From positions 1 to 38,352 of the forward strand of contig CBEUVQ010000025.1 in assembly GCA_965546615.1 (NCBI GenBank): a DNA stretch of 38,352 nucleotides, given 5' to 3'. The translations under genes were made by a program, and so were the position numbers. The notes below the pieces were generated by a model. It worked only from the letters and a program-made list of their open reading frames with translations. It made no database searches and was not told the DNA's origin. The stretch comes from CBEUVQ01 sp965546615 (lineage in GTDB: Bacteria; Bacillota; Desulfotomaculia; Desulfotomaculales; Desulfohalotomaculaceae). Positions 32,696 to 38,352 of this stretch are shown piece after piece (position 1 is the stretch's first letter; each line of letters starts with the position of its first letter).

Positions 32696-33091
32696 ATGGA
32701 ACCGAGAAAAAACCGCAACAGTGTATTTAAAATATGCTATCATGTTATTTGGTGCTGTAAGCACAGAAAGCCGATTTTAAAAGGACAGACAGCGGAAGAT
32801 GTAAAAGAACTTCTGCTCAAAATTGCTTCAGACAACGGCTTTAATATTGAGAAAGCGGAAATTATGCCGGACTGCATACGTTTAATTATCACCGCATCAC
32901 CAAACCATCTTATAGCGGACATGGTTAAAGCCCTTAAAGGTGTTTCGGCAAGATTTTTATTCAAAAAGCACCCGGAACTGAAAGATCAGCTTTACGGCGG
33001 ACACTTGTGGAACCCTTCTTATTACGTGGAAACAGTCGGAAATGTTTCGGAAGAAACTGCTGCGAACTATATTGAAAGTCAGAAAAAATAA
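32696..33091 (+). CDS. IS200/IS605-type TnpA-like protein with a lost HUH motif
   Basis: A 131-residue Y1-transposase fold protein. The opening CYHVIWCCKHRKPIL and the later segment NPSYYVETVGNVSEE are typical of IS200/IS605 TnpA. The catalytic tyrosine is kept (Y125 in NYIESQK). The HUH motif, normally HVH or similar at this point, reads C60-I61-R62 in MPDCIRLII, so both metal-binding histidines are gone. The reading frame is otherwise intact and full length, with a good promoter. No tnpB or clear terminal hairpin pair flanks it. It is therefore either an inactive transposase that has not yet decayed, or a repurposed single-stranded DNA-binding protein. Confidence 0.85.
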   Translation: MEPRKNRNSVFKICYHVIWCCKHRKPILKGQTAEDVKELLLKIASDNGFNIEKAEIMPDCIRLIITASPNHLIADMVKALKGVSARFLFKKHPELKDQLYGGHLWNPSYYVETVGNVSEETAANYIESQKK

Positions 33092-33145
33092 ACAGCAGGG
33101 TTTAATTTTACCGACCCCCAAAATAACGGTATTTGAGGTGAAAGC

Positions 33146-33487
33146 ATGGAATACAAAGATTACGAGCTTGTAAAAGAGCTGCGGGAAATGCTGAAAAAAA
33201 CTTTGGGTGTGGATGCGGAACTATATATTGACCACGGCGTGGATGCGCAGACCCATGATGAATATCTGCAGATATCTGTGGTTGAAGAAGACTGCACACC
33301 GGAAGCTTTGGAAAAATTAGGCGAAAAATATGATTGGCAGGACACAGAAAAATTTACCGCTGACATATTAAAAGATTGGAATCCCGATATTGTCGGCTAT
33401 GATTTGGGCGCTTACAGGCAGAACGGTGCCTTTTTTACCAAAATAAAGTTTCATTTCAGAGACAACCGGCAGCCGGTGCGGCAGTAA
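33146..33487 (+). CDS. Small acidic hypothetical protein
   Basis: A 113-residue acidic protein I do not recognise. The sequence alternates helices (VKELREMLKKTLG) and probable strands (EYLQISVVEED, GAFFTKIKFHFRD), suggesting a compact alpha/beta fold. No transmembrane segment or known motif. ATG start with GAGGTGA seven bases upstream, about 55 bases after the TnpA-like gene, so it may be cotranscribed with it. A strong terminator follows at 33578-33611. Confidence 0.65.
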   Translation: MEYKDYELVKELREMLKKTLGVDAELYIDHGVDAQTHDEYLQISVVEEDCTPEALEKLGEKYDWQDTEKFTADILKDWNPDIVGYDLGAYRQNGAFFTKIKFHFRDNRQPVRQ

Positions 33488-33577
33488 GCCGCACACTGCC
33501 GACAGCGCAGAACCGCCTCGGAAACAGCCGATGAAATAAAAGCGCGCATCCAACTGCCCATAAGTTGGGAAACAAAA

Positions 33578-33611
33578 AGGAACTCCGCCGGCAGCTGCGG
33601 AGTTCTTTTTT
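33578..33611 (+). terminator. Rho-independent terminator
   Basis: GAACTCCGC (33580-33588) pairs with GCGGAGTTC (33597-33605) around an eight-base loop, followed by TTTTTT. Its arms are identical to those of the terminator at 35871-35909. Confidence 0.85.
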
Positions 33612-33735
33612 GTAACAGCACAGCAGAAGAAGATCTTGACCATCGGCATCAACGGCATTTTTGACATGACCGGATATAACCCGGCCGGGATACCGCTAAC
33701 CGTTAATACTGTTCAGCGCCCCTTTTTCTAATGTT

Positions 33736-35064
33736 TCACCTTCCCGCCGCTTTTTTGGCCCGCTTTGCAAACCATTTGGCAGTGGTACTGCTGCCGTGTG
33801 TTTGATGATACTTTGCCATAACGCGGCATGCCTCGGAGCAATCGGGGTATACAGCTAAGGCCTGTTCTGCATAGGTTTTGGCTTTGTCCCAGTTTTCAAA
33901 TTTATCACCGTATAATTCAGCCAGTTTTAACAGCGCATCTATGTTTTTGTTGTCTATAATAACAGCCTCTTCTAAGCTTGCTAATGCTTCATTATGTTTT
34001 CCCAACGCTGTATAGGCTGACGCCAGGTTGCAGTATGTTTCCGCCGTCATAGAATTCTGACGGGAATACATTAAATCAACTGCCTGCAGATAAGCGGTGA
34101 CAGCAGCATGATACTGCCCGTTATAAAGGTGTATGTCGCCCTTCAGTTTATAGTTAACCGCACTGTAAGGGTTTTTTAAAACGGCACTGTTTATCGCTTG
34201 TAAAACAGATACTTGTTTATCTTTATCCATATACAGAGAAGCCAGGTTGTAGTGTATAAATTCATCTTCCGAATTAACCGTCAAACCGTCAATGTAGGCT
34301 TTGGCGGCCAATTCCCACATTCCCTGTTCGGCGTAAAAAGTTCCCAGGTTTAAAAAGGCATCGCTTACACCGTGTTGAAAGCCGGCCTGAGTGCGCAGGC
34401 AGTAGTCTGCTTTTTCTATGTTTCCGGCATGATAAAATGCAAAGCCCAGCTGCTCCCACAGGTAGACGTTTTCTCCTTTAAATAACTGCGGATGAGATTG
34501 TTTAACTTCATTCAACAGCTGCAGTGATACTTTTACCGCCGCAGCACTGACCCCGCCGCTGTCGGCAATTGTAACCGGCGAAAGCAGCTGTGTGACATGC
34601 TCCAGTTTCATTTTTGCCAGCACTTCCGGCGGAATAGGCACATTTACCCCCTGCCGTTCTTCCGGTATCCTTTCTTCCGCCCACCGTCTTCTTTCTCTGC
34701 CGGCATAGTTATCTCTAAACTGCAGCACCAGCCAGTGTCCGGGGCGGAACCAGTATGACTTCTGAGTGTAAATTCTGCGAAAGCCTTTTTTAAACACTGC
34801 GATTTCTGTCCAAGGTGCCGGTTCCGTTTTTATATCCGGTGTAATGCCCATGTAGAAGTGTTTGTGCAGTTGATAATACGGGCTTTTGGTTTTACCGGCC
34901 TCCAAACTTTCCATGTACAGTTCCAATTCCGCTCTCTTTCTTTCCGCTTCTTTTTTGGCTTTTTTGCTGCCGCCTTCGGGTTTAATTTCTTCGATTTCCA
35001 ACAAATCCAGCACAAACCGCCGTCTTTCTTCGTTATTTGGAAACCAGATATAAAGGTTAGCCAT
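33736..35064 (-). CDS. Tetratricopeptide-repeat protein
   Basis: A 442-residue cytoplasmic protein. The N-terminal 190 residues have an unassigned domain with a Lys/Glu-rich helix (KKAKKEAERKRAELELYME), then an aromatic segment YWFRPGHWLVLQFRD. Residues 200-435 hold six to seven TPR-like repeats (for example EKADYCLRTQAGFQHGV, YCNLASAYTALGKHNEALAS and WDKAKTYAEQALAVYPD). TPRs bind partner proteins; the partner is unknown. ATG start with GGGAGGTG upstream. A TGTGTAT-N6-ATACACA palindrome lies just upstream of the ribosome binding site. It runs opposite to the neighbouring small genes. Confidence 0.8.
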   Translation of the reverse strand: MANLYIWFPNNEERRRFVLDLLEIEEIKPEGGSKKAKKEAERKRAELELYMESLEAGKTKSPYYQLHKHFYMGITPDIKTEPAPWTEIAVFKKGFRRIYTQKSYWFRPGHWLVLQFRDNYAGRERRRWAEERIPEERQGVNVPIPPEVLAKMKLEHVTQLLSPVTIADSGGVSAAAVKVSLQLLNEVKQSHPQLFKGENVYLWEQLGFAFYHAGNIEKADYCLRTQAGFQHGVSDAFLNLGTFYAEQGMWELAAKAYIDGLTVNSEDEFIHYNLASLYMDKDKQVSVLQAINSAVLKNPYSAVNYKLKGDIHLYNGQYHAAVTAYLQAVDLMYSRQNSMTAETYCNLASAYTALGKHNEALASLEEAVIIDNKNIDALLKLAELYGDKFENWDKAKTYAEQALAVYPDCSEACRVMAKYHQTHGSSTTAKWFAKRAKKAAGR

Positions 35065-35436
35065 GTAAAAAACACCTCCCGCTCAATGTGTATATATTAA
35101 TACACAACGGATTTTTCATTGGTTACGGTAGGTTAAAGGTGCTATATAGGCATAACTTTTGTATGAGAAGAAGTGCTGCCTCCTGCCCGTTAATGCCATA
35201 AAAGGCGGCAGTTAAATTTAATCAAATATAGTTGTTTATAGAAGGGTTTTTCAAATAACTGTCAAAAAGTATTAGCAAAAACAGTACATGTTGATTTTAG
35301 GGGTGATATTTTGCTTAAAAAATCATCGCTGCTCTATTGACGTTATCTTTCTCTGGCACCGTCAAATAAATCACTTATGAACGCCGACGGTTTTCTGCTG
35401 TGATTAAAAAATATCTTGATACTTGGAGGTGCTAAA
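35065..35436. other. 372-base AT-rich gap with a short translated-looking ORF
   Basis: Between the divergent TPR gene and the 143-residue gene. It holds the palindrome above and a nine-codon ORF (TTG at 35311 to TGA at 35340) behind AGGGGTGATA; the same frame stays open for another 20 codons after that TGA. It may be a leader peptide or a decayed gene. Nothing else is recognised. Confidence 0.35.
35087..35106. promoter_or_regulatory. Operator-like palindrome upstream of the TPR gene
   Basis: TGTGTAT and ATACACA form perfect 7-bp arms with a six-base AT spacer, 23-42 bases before the TPR gene start codon, overlapping its likely -10 region. This is the usual size and place for a dimeric repressor site. 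Confidence 0.45.
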
Positions 35437-35868
35437 ATGAAAACGATGCGGTTAAAAGTAGGCTGCACAAAATTTCCCAACATGGAAGCGGGACAGATAG
35501 GGTTTGCCGCCAGAAGAGACGATGCAGTATGTTTGCAACCAAGCTATAGGTATAAGAACGGAGATGCCACCGGTTACATACATACTGTAAACCACGATGA
35601 CCTGCGGAAGCTGTGCGAGCAGATAGGCGCCATGACCAAGGACGAATTTATCCGGCATATTAAACCGATTAAAGCGTGGAAAAATAATTACATTGTATAT
35701 CTGGACAGGAAAATAGCAAAAGCTTTATCAACAACCGGCATCAGGCTCACAATTAAAGATACTGAAGTGGAATTTTATACCGAACCCGGCTGCTACGAGT
35801 ACACAAGTATAAAACCCACCAAAGCATTTATTGAGCAGTTTGGGGATATGCTGCATGAGGATAAGTAA
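35437..35868 (+). CDS. Hypothetical protein, 143 residues
   Basis: I do not recognise this protein. The true start is probably ATG at 35437, seven bases behind GGAGGT, rather than an upstream ATC-frame codon at 35416 that would place the ribosome binding site inside the gene. It begins MKTMRLKVGCTKFPN, has a middle helical part (DDLRKLCEQIGAMTKDEFIRHI) and a strand-rich end with GCYEYTSIKP. Two or three Cys are present but not as a zinc motif. No membrane segment. A very stable terminator follows. Confidence 0.6.
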   Translation: MKTMRLKVGCTKFPNMEAGQIGFAARRDDAVCLQPSYRYKNGDATGYIHTVNHDDLRKLCEQIGAMTKDEFIRHIKPIKAWKNNYIVYLDRKIAKALSTTGIRLTIKDTEVEFYTEPGCYEYTSIKPTKAFIEQFGDMLHEDK

Positions 35869-35870
35869 AA

Positions 35871-35909
35871 TACAAAAGAACTCCGCAGAAACTGCGGAGT
35901 TCTTTGTAT
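35871..35909. terminator. Very stable bidirectional terminator
   Basis: AAAGAACTCCGCAG (35875-35888) pairs perfectly with CTGCGGAGTTCTTT (35892-35905) around a three-base loop. It lies between two convergent hypothetical genes and should end both. Confidence 0.9.
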
Positions 35910-35938
35910 TTAGGGCAAGCAAAAGAATCATTTTCCCG

Positions 35939-36310
35939 CTAAGAGATATATTTTTTATACAGCCGTTCAAACATATTTACTTGATTTTTCAAGTTTTTCT
36001 TTTCTTCATTTGTTAATTTATTCCAGTATTCTTCTGTTTTAATACGCTTAGCACCATAAAACGGTATCAGCTTTCCGTCAACAATAATATAACAATCGGT
36101 TAGAAGGCATGCATGGTTTGAAATATTGCACATAATCTTTTTTATATAGTTCGCATCACTGTTACTTTGAATAATTATGTTTTTGTAGTTTTCATACCAT
36201 TCTATAGCTTTGCTGCTGGACACTCTTGCAGCTTTTTCACCTGATATAGCAACAATTCCTTTAGAATCTTCATAAAGGAATGGTTTCTTCGTCTTTAATT
36301 CTTCCAACAT
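35939..36310 (-). CDS. Hypothetical protein, 123 residues
   Basis: I do not recognise this protein. It is Lys/Asn/Ile-rich, begins MLEELKTKKPFLYEDSKGIV, has a central IMCNISNHACLLTDCYIIVDGKLIPFYG segment that looks like strands with three Cys, and ends in a basic helix (YWNKLTNEEKKNLKNQ). ATG start with AAAGGAGG nine bases upstream. The composition is more AT-rich than the chromosomal genes in this window, in keeping with acquired DNA beside the tRNA-Thr integration site. Confidence 0.6.
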   Translation of the reverse strand: MLEELKTKKPFLYEDSKGIVAISGEKAARVSSSKAIEWYENYKNIIIQSNSDANYIKKIMCNISNHACLLTDCYIIVDGKLIPFYGAKRIKTEEYWNKLTNEEKKNLKNQVNMFERLYKKYIS

Positions 36311-36414
36311 TTTCCAGCCTCCTTTATATTATTTATTTTTCGGCAAAAAGGCGGCTAATCCTTGACAAAAATTCTGACAATAATCGTCAAAAAACGGTAA
36401 CGCTCAGCAAAATT

Positions 36415-36494
36415 ACTTCCGGGCAAAAACTGAAGTTTTGATTTTGCCAGAGCCGAAAAAGGGATTTAAACCCTCAACCTATGCATTACGAGTA
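36415..36494. repeat. Decayed copy of the tRNA-Thr 3' half and its terminator (att-like repeat)
   Basis: Bases 36451-36494 match 36911-36954 of the intact tRNA-Thr at 39 of 44 positions. Bases 36415-36428 match 36873-36886 of the tRNA terminator exactly. The copy stops in the anticodon arm, the usual crossover site of tyrosine integrases. Its terminator half is damaged and it encodes no functional tRNA. Confidence 0.75.
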
Positions 36495-36693
36495 CCTGTA
36501 GACAAAATGATTTTGTTAAATGAAGTAGGTAAAAAGAAGTTTTTAAAAGAGTGAATAAATTAGCGTGGTTTATGTAAAAATGCCGTGCAGCACAATTTTA
36601 TAATATTATGCCTCAACCCTTCGTGTGCATAGGTTTATGGCACCTTCTGTAAAAAATTGTAAAGTCTTATTTTCTTGGCCTTTTTATGAGGGT

Positions 36694-36709
36694 GTTTTAT
36701 CTGAACGCA
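36694..36709 (+). repeat. 16-bp direct repeat, first copy
   Basis: GTTTTATCTGAACGCA occurs here and again at 36823-36838, 129 bases apart, both followed by a purine/T then TG or TTG. Possibly a remnant of duplicated mobile-element sequence. Confidence 0.55.
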
Positions 36710-36822
36710 GTGAAATATACAGTTAACTATTGGTTTAATTTTAGCATTGTAAATTGTACAAAACAACAAATCAATGGATTAATATTTATAGGAAAATCAT
36801 CCTAATGGATGAATGGGCGCAA

Positions 36823-36838
36823 GTTTTATCTGAACGCA
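36823..36838 (+). repeat. 16-bp direct repeat, second copy
   Basis: Exact repeat of 36694-36709. It lies in the frame that reads QVLSERIGH just before the tRNA-Thr terminator. Confidence 0.55.
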
Positions 36839-36866
36839 TTGGGCACCGGTTTGGCACCGGTACAAT

Positions 36867-36895
36867 AAAAAAACTTCCGGGCAAAACCCCGGAAG
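36867..36895 (-). terminator. Terminator of tRNA-Thr
   Basis: On the minus strand CTTCCGGG pairs with CCCGGAAG around a six-base loop and is followed by seven T, 13 bases after the tRNA CCA end. Confidence 0.9.
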
Positions 36896-36907
36896 CATTG
36901 ATTTTCC

Positions 36908-36982
36908 TGGAGCCGAAGAAGGGATTTGAACCCTCGACCTACGCATTACGAGTGCGTTGCTCTACCACTGAGCTACTTCGGC
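36908..36982 (-). tRNA. tRNA-Thr(CGU)
   Basis: Minus-strand 75-mer with acceptor GCCGAAG/CTTCGGC, D-arm GCTC-AGTGGTA-GAGC, anticodon stem ACGCA/TGCGT with loop CTCGTAA (anticodon CGT, codon ACG), variable AGGTC, T-arm GAGGG-TTCAAAT-CCCTT and encoded CCA. It is complete, with its own promoter and terminator. Confidence 0.96.
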
Positions 36983-37008
36983 AGTATTTATTTTTTAACG
37001 CAAATTAT

Positions 37009-37037
37009 ATTTTAAACCTCAGCGGCGCCTATGTCAA
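37009..37037 (-). promoter_or_regulatory. Promoter of tRNA-Thr
   Basis: TTGACA (37032-37037), 17-base spacer, TAAAAT (37009-37014) on the minus strand. It overlaps the last four bases of the upstream HAD gene and starts transcription about 20 bases before the tRNA. Confidence 0.7.
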
Positions 37038-37600
37038 GAAGCACCTGTTTTTTGGACGGCGGCGACGGCTTGGTACACTTCCCGCCAGGTGCTGCAGCGC
37101 GTGCCGGGCCACGGGCGTCCGGTGTTGTGCGGAGCGTCGAACAGTATCACGTTAATGCCCGCTTCAGCGAGTTTAAGCGCGGTGCGGTAGTTGTCTTCCA
37201 CCATTACGTCCACCGCCAGGCGGCGGCAGGCTGCCGCTTTGTCGTGGCTGTTTAACAGGTGCAGGCCGTGATAGCGAAGGCGGTATTTTTTCAGCCAGGC
37301 GGCGGTGGCATCTTTCAGCCCGGGGTGGCGGGCGGTGATGATGTGAATGCGGTGTGCCGCCGCCAAGCGGTTTAGGTATTTATCCGCCTCTTTTATCAGC
37401 GGCGAGCGGGCAATGATTTCCGCTTCCGTTTGGTTCATCAAATCAATAAACTGTTCGCGGGTAATGGGGTATATTTTGGTGACATCGTACCGCTTGATAT
37501 CGCTCAGCGCTGTGTTCTGCCCGGTGAATTTGTTCAGTGCGTCAACCAGCAGCGGCAGGTTGTCGCAGATTGTGCCGTCTAAATCGCATCCGATAATCAC
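37034..37600 (-). CDS. HAD-superfamily 5'-nucleotidase-like phosphatase
   Basis: About 188 residues from GTG at 37598-37600, or 203 from an upstream GTG at 37645. I prefer the shorter form because GTGA overlaps the ogt stop and HAD proteins normally begin a few residues before the nucleophile motif, here CDLDGTICDN. Motif II is IITARHP, the Lys of motif III lies in NSHDKAA and motif IV is VMVEDNYRTA. The pattern is that of the 5'(3')-deoxyribonucleotidase / YqfW-like family acting on nucleotides or other phosphates. Cotranscribed with ogt. Confidence 0.8.
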   Translation of the reverse strand: MIIGCDLDGTICDNLPLLVDALNKFTGQNTALSDIKRYDVTKIYPITREQFIDLMNQTEAEIIARSPLIKEADKYLNRLAAAHRIHIITARHPGLKDATAAWLKKYRLRYHGLHLLNSHDKAAACRRLAVDVMVEDNYRTALKLAEAGINVILFDAPHNTGRPWPGTRCSTWREVYQAVAAVQKTGAS

Positions 37601-38115
37601 TTTTTTACCGTTACTCCTTCGATGTTCAGCAGTTTTTCTTTCCACGCCGGGCTGCCGCCAAAGCCGCCTAATGTGCCGTCCTGCTTTATTACCCGGTGGC
37701 AGGGCACAACCAGCAGCAGGCGGTTTTTGCCCACCGCATTACCAATCGCCCGAGCGGCGGCGGGGCGGCCGATTGTTTCCGCTATCTGTCGGTAAGAGCG
37801 GGTTTGCCCGTAAGGGATGTTCTGCACCGCTTTCAGCACCTGCCGCTGAAAAGGGGTCGCCCAGCTGAGGTCGACCGGGAAGTTTAAGCGGCAGCGCTGC
37901 CCCGCAAAGTAGCGGTTTAGCTCCACCGCCAGCTCATCGGCGGCAGCACTGTCGGCGGTTGGTTTCAGTTCCTGCGGGGTAAGCCGCAGGTAATCCGCCA
38001 GTTTTTGCAGAGCGTGGTGCGGTGCGTCAGCGGGCAGTGTTAAGGCGCACAGGCCGTGCTGCGACCAGGCGGCGGCCATCCAGCCCGGCGGTGTTTTGAT
38101 CAGCTGATACTGCAT
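37597..38115 (-). CDS. ogt: Methylated-DNA--protein-cysteine methyltransferase
   Basis: A 172-residue suicide repair enzyme that moves alkyl groups from O6-alkylguanine in DNA to its own cysteine. The active site VVPCHRVI, the helix-turn-helix-like TPFQRQVLKAVQNIPYGQT with RSYRQIAETIGRPAAARAIGNAV, and the closing GGFGG are all present. Start chosen at ATG 38113-38115 with CGGAGG about ten bases upstream; the reading frame continues upstream to 38166 but has no better start. Its stop overlaps the HAD gene start by four bases. Confidence 0.93.
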   Translation of the reverse strand: MQYQLIKTPPGWMAAAWSQHGLCALTLPADAPHHALQKLADYLRLTPQELKPTADSAAADELAVELNRYFAGQRCRLNFPVDLSWATPFQRQVLKAVQNIPYGQTRSYRQIAETIGRPAAARAIGNAVGKNRLLLVVPCHRVIKQDGTLGGFGGSPAWKEKLLNIEGVTVKK

Positions 38116-38142
38116 TGATTGGTTTCCTCCGTTCTGCCCCAC

Positions 38143-38292
38143 GGAACGACGGGGACGCCGCACCAAACGGAACGGCGGGGGCGTCGTTCCCTACGCATGG
38201 CGACCGAGGGGCGTTTAACGGGCGGGCATGGAAACCCGCCCCTACAACGTATCGTTTCGTGCATAATGCCGGACGCCGCACCGAACGGAACA
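38143..38292. repeat. GC-rich palindromic intergenic repeat cluster
   Basis: GGAACGAC (38143-38150) pairs with GTCGTTCC (38183-38190) with an inner GGACGCC/GGGCGTC. GGGCGGG (38220-38226) pairs with CCCGCCC (38235-38241). GGACGCCGCACC-A/G-AACGGAAC occurs as a direct repeat at about 38153-38173 and 38271-38291. The layout is that of REP- or MITE-like dispersed elements in a gap between genes of the same strand. Confidence 0.65.
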
Positions 38293-38296
38293 GCCG

Positions 38297-38352
38297 TTAA
38301 AAGGTTTTGTGCTCGGTGCGGGCGATAATTTCGTCCTGCAGCGCTTTGCTTA
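38297..38352 (-). CDS. 3' end of a gene running out of the window
   Basis: On the minus strand the last 56 bases read in one open frame as ...SKALQDEIIARTEHKTF followed by TAA. Only 17-18 residues are visible, too few to name the product. It is separated from ogt by the palindromic repeat cluster and lies on the same strand. Confidence 0.5.
   Translation of the reverse strand, partial: SKALQDEIIARTEHKTF

Larger units (their letters stand above)
36311..36907. other. 597-base gene-free strip with remnants of integrated DNA
   Basis: No credible gene. It contains the decayed tRNA-Thr copy (36415-36494), a 16-bp direct repeat, and the tRNA-Thr terminator. The stretch 36754-36866 reads in frame as WAQVLSERIGHRFGTG, reminiscent of an integrase C-terminal tail, but it is too short to assign. 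Confidence 0.5.

Noticed and set aside
33368..33667. 99-residue minus-strand ORF
   Set aside because: Antisense to the end of the small acidic protein gene and its terminator; no ribosome binding site.
36754..37155. 133-residue ORF crossing the tRNA-Thr locus
   Set aside because: It reads antisense through the tRNA (GFEPSTYALRVRCSTTEL is the well-known product of such antisense reading) and has no ribosome binding site; only its first part may hold integrase remnants.

Overview
The window looks like the chromosome of a moderately GC, probably spore-forming Bacillota (Clostridia/Peptococcaceae-like). The reasons are AGGAGG-type ribosome binding sites almost everywhere, frequent TTG and GTG starts, strong hairpin/T-run terminators, a bifunctional archaeal-type fructose-bisphosphate aldolase/phosphatase, a type 2 IPP isomerase, a rocA-type dehydrogenase and a sigma-K-like promoter before a Gly/Tyr/Cys-rich coat-like protein. 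The species cannot be named from the sequence alone.

Layout. (1) 1-15.5 kb is a mostly housekeeping block: partial tRNA-Asp, a polyamine set (pyruvoyl arginine decarboxylase, spermidine synthase, agmatinase), a YflT-like stress protein, an endonuclease IV-like TIM barrel, an orphan oligopeptide-type binding protein, a Gln-rich repeat protein, FBP aldolase/phosphatase, Fni, a ribbon-helix-helix protein that seems to start at ATT, a CCA-adding/poly(A) polymerase-family enzyme with an HD domain, a SurA_N-like anchored protein, a Gly/Tyr/Cys-rich small protein, glutamate semialdehyde dehydrogenase and a zinc-ribbon membrane protein. (2) 15.6-32.4 kb is a large defence island. Seven tightly packed minus-strand genes run, in transcription order, as: 1015-aa orphan protein, helical/coiled-coil protein, Hsp70-like ATPase, UvrD-like SF1 helicase with an N-terminal Cys cluster, DrmA-like SF2 helicase, DrmB-like DUF1998 protein, NERD-nuclease/SF1-helicase fusion. 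Divergent from them is a cytosine-5 DNA methyltransferase followed by a convergent Vsr-type endonuclease. (3) 32.5-36.9 kb is an AT-rich accessory strip: an IS200-like TnpA whose HUH motif is lost, three hypothetical genes, a TPR protein, and a decayed duplicate of the 3' half of tRNA-Thr, which suggests repeated integration at that tRNA. (4) 36.9-38.35 kb is chromosomal again: tRNA-Thr(CGU), a HAD nucleotidase-like protein, Ogt, a GC-rich palindromic repeat cluster and the end of a further gene.

How the genes fit together. The drmA-drmB pair plus a 5mC methyltransferase is the recognisable core of class 2 DISARM. The phospholipase-D protein DrmC is absent. In its place the operon has a NERD nuclease fused to a helicase, a second SF1 helicase, an Hsp70-like ATPase with a shortened substrate domain, a coiled-coil partner and a 1015-aa protein I cannot assign. 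My inference is a DISARM-related restriction-like system in which methylation marks self, the DrmAB-type module engages foreign DNA, the NERD domain is the candidate nuclease, and the Hsp70/coiled-coil/1015-aa genes act as sensor, assembly or regulatory parts. This is the most interesting content of the window.
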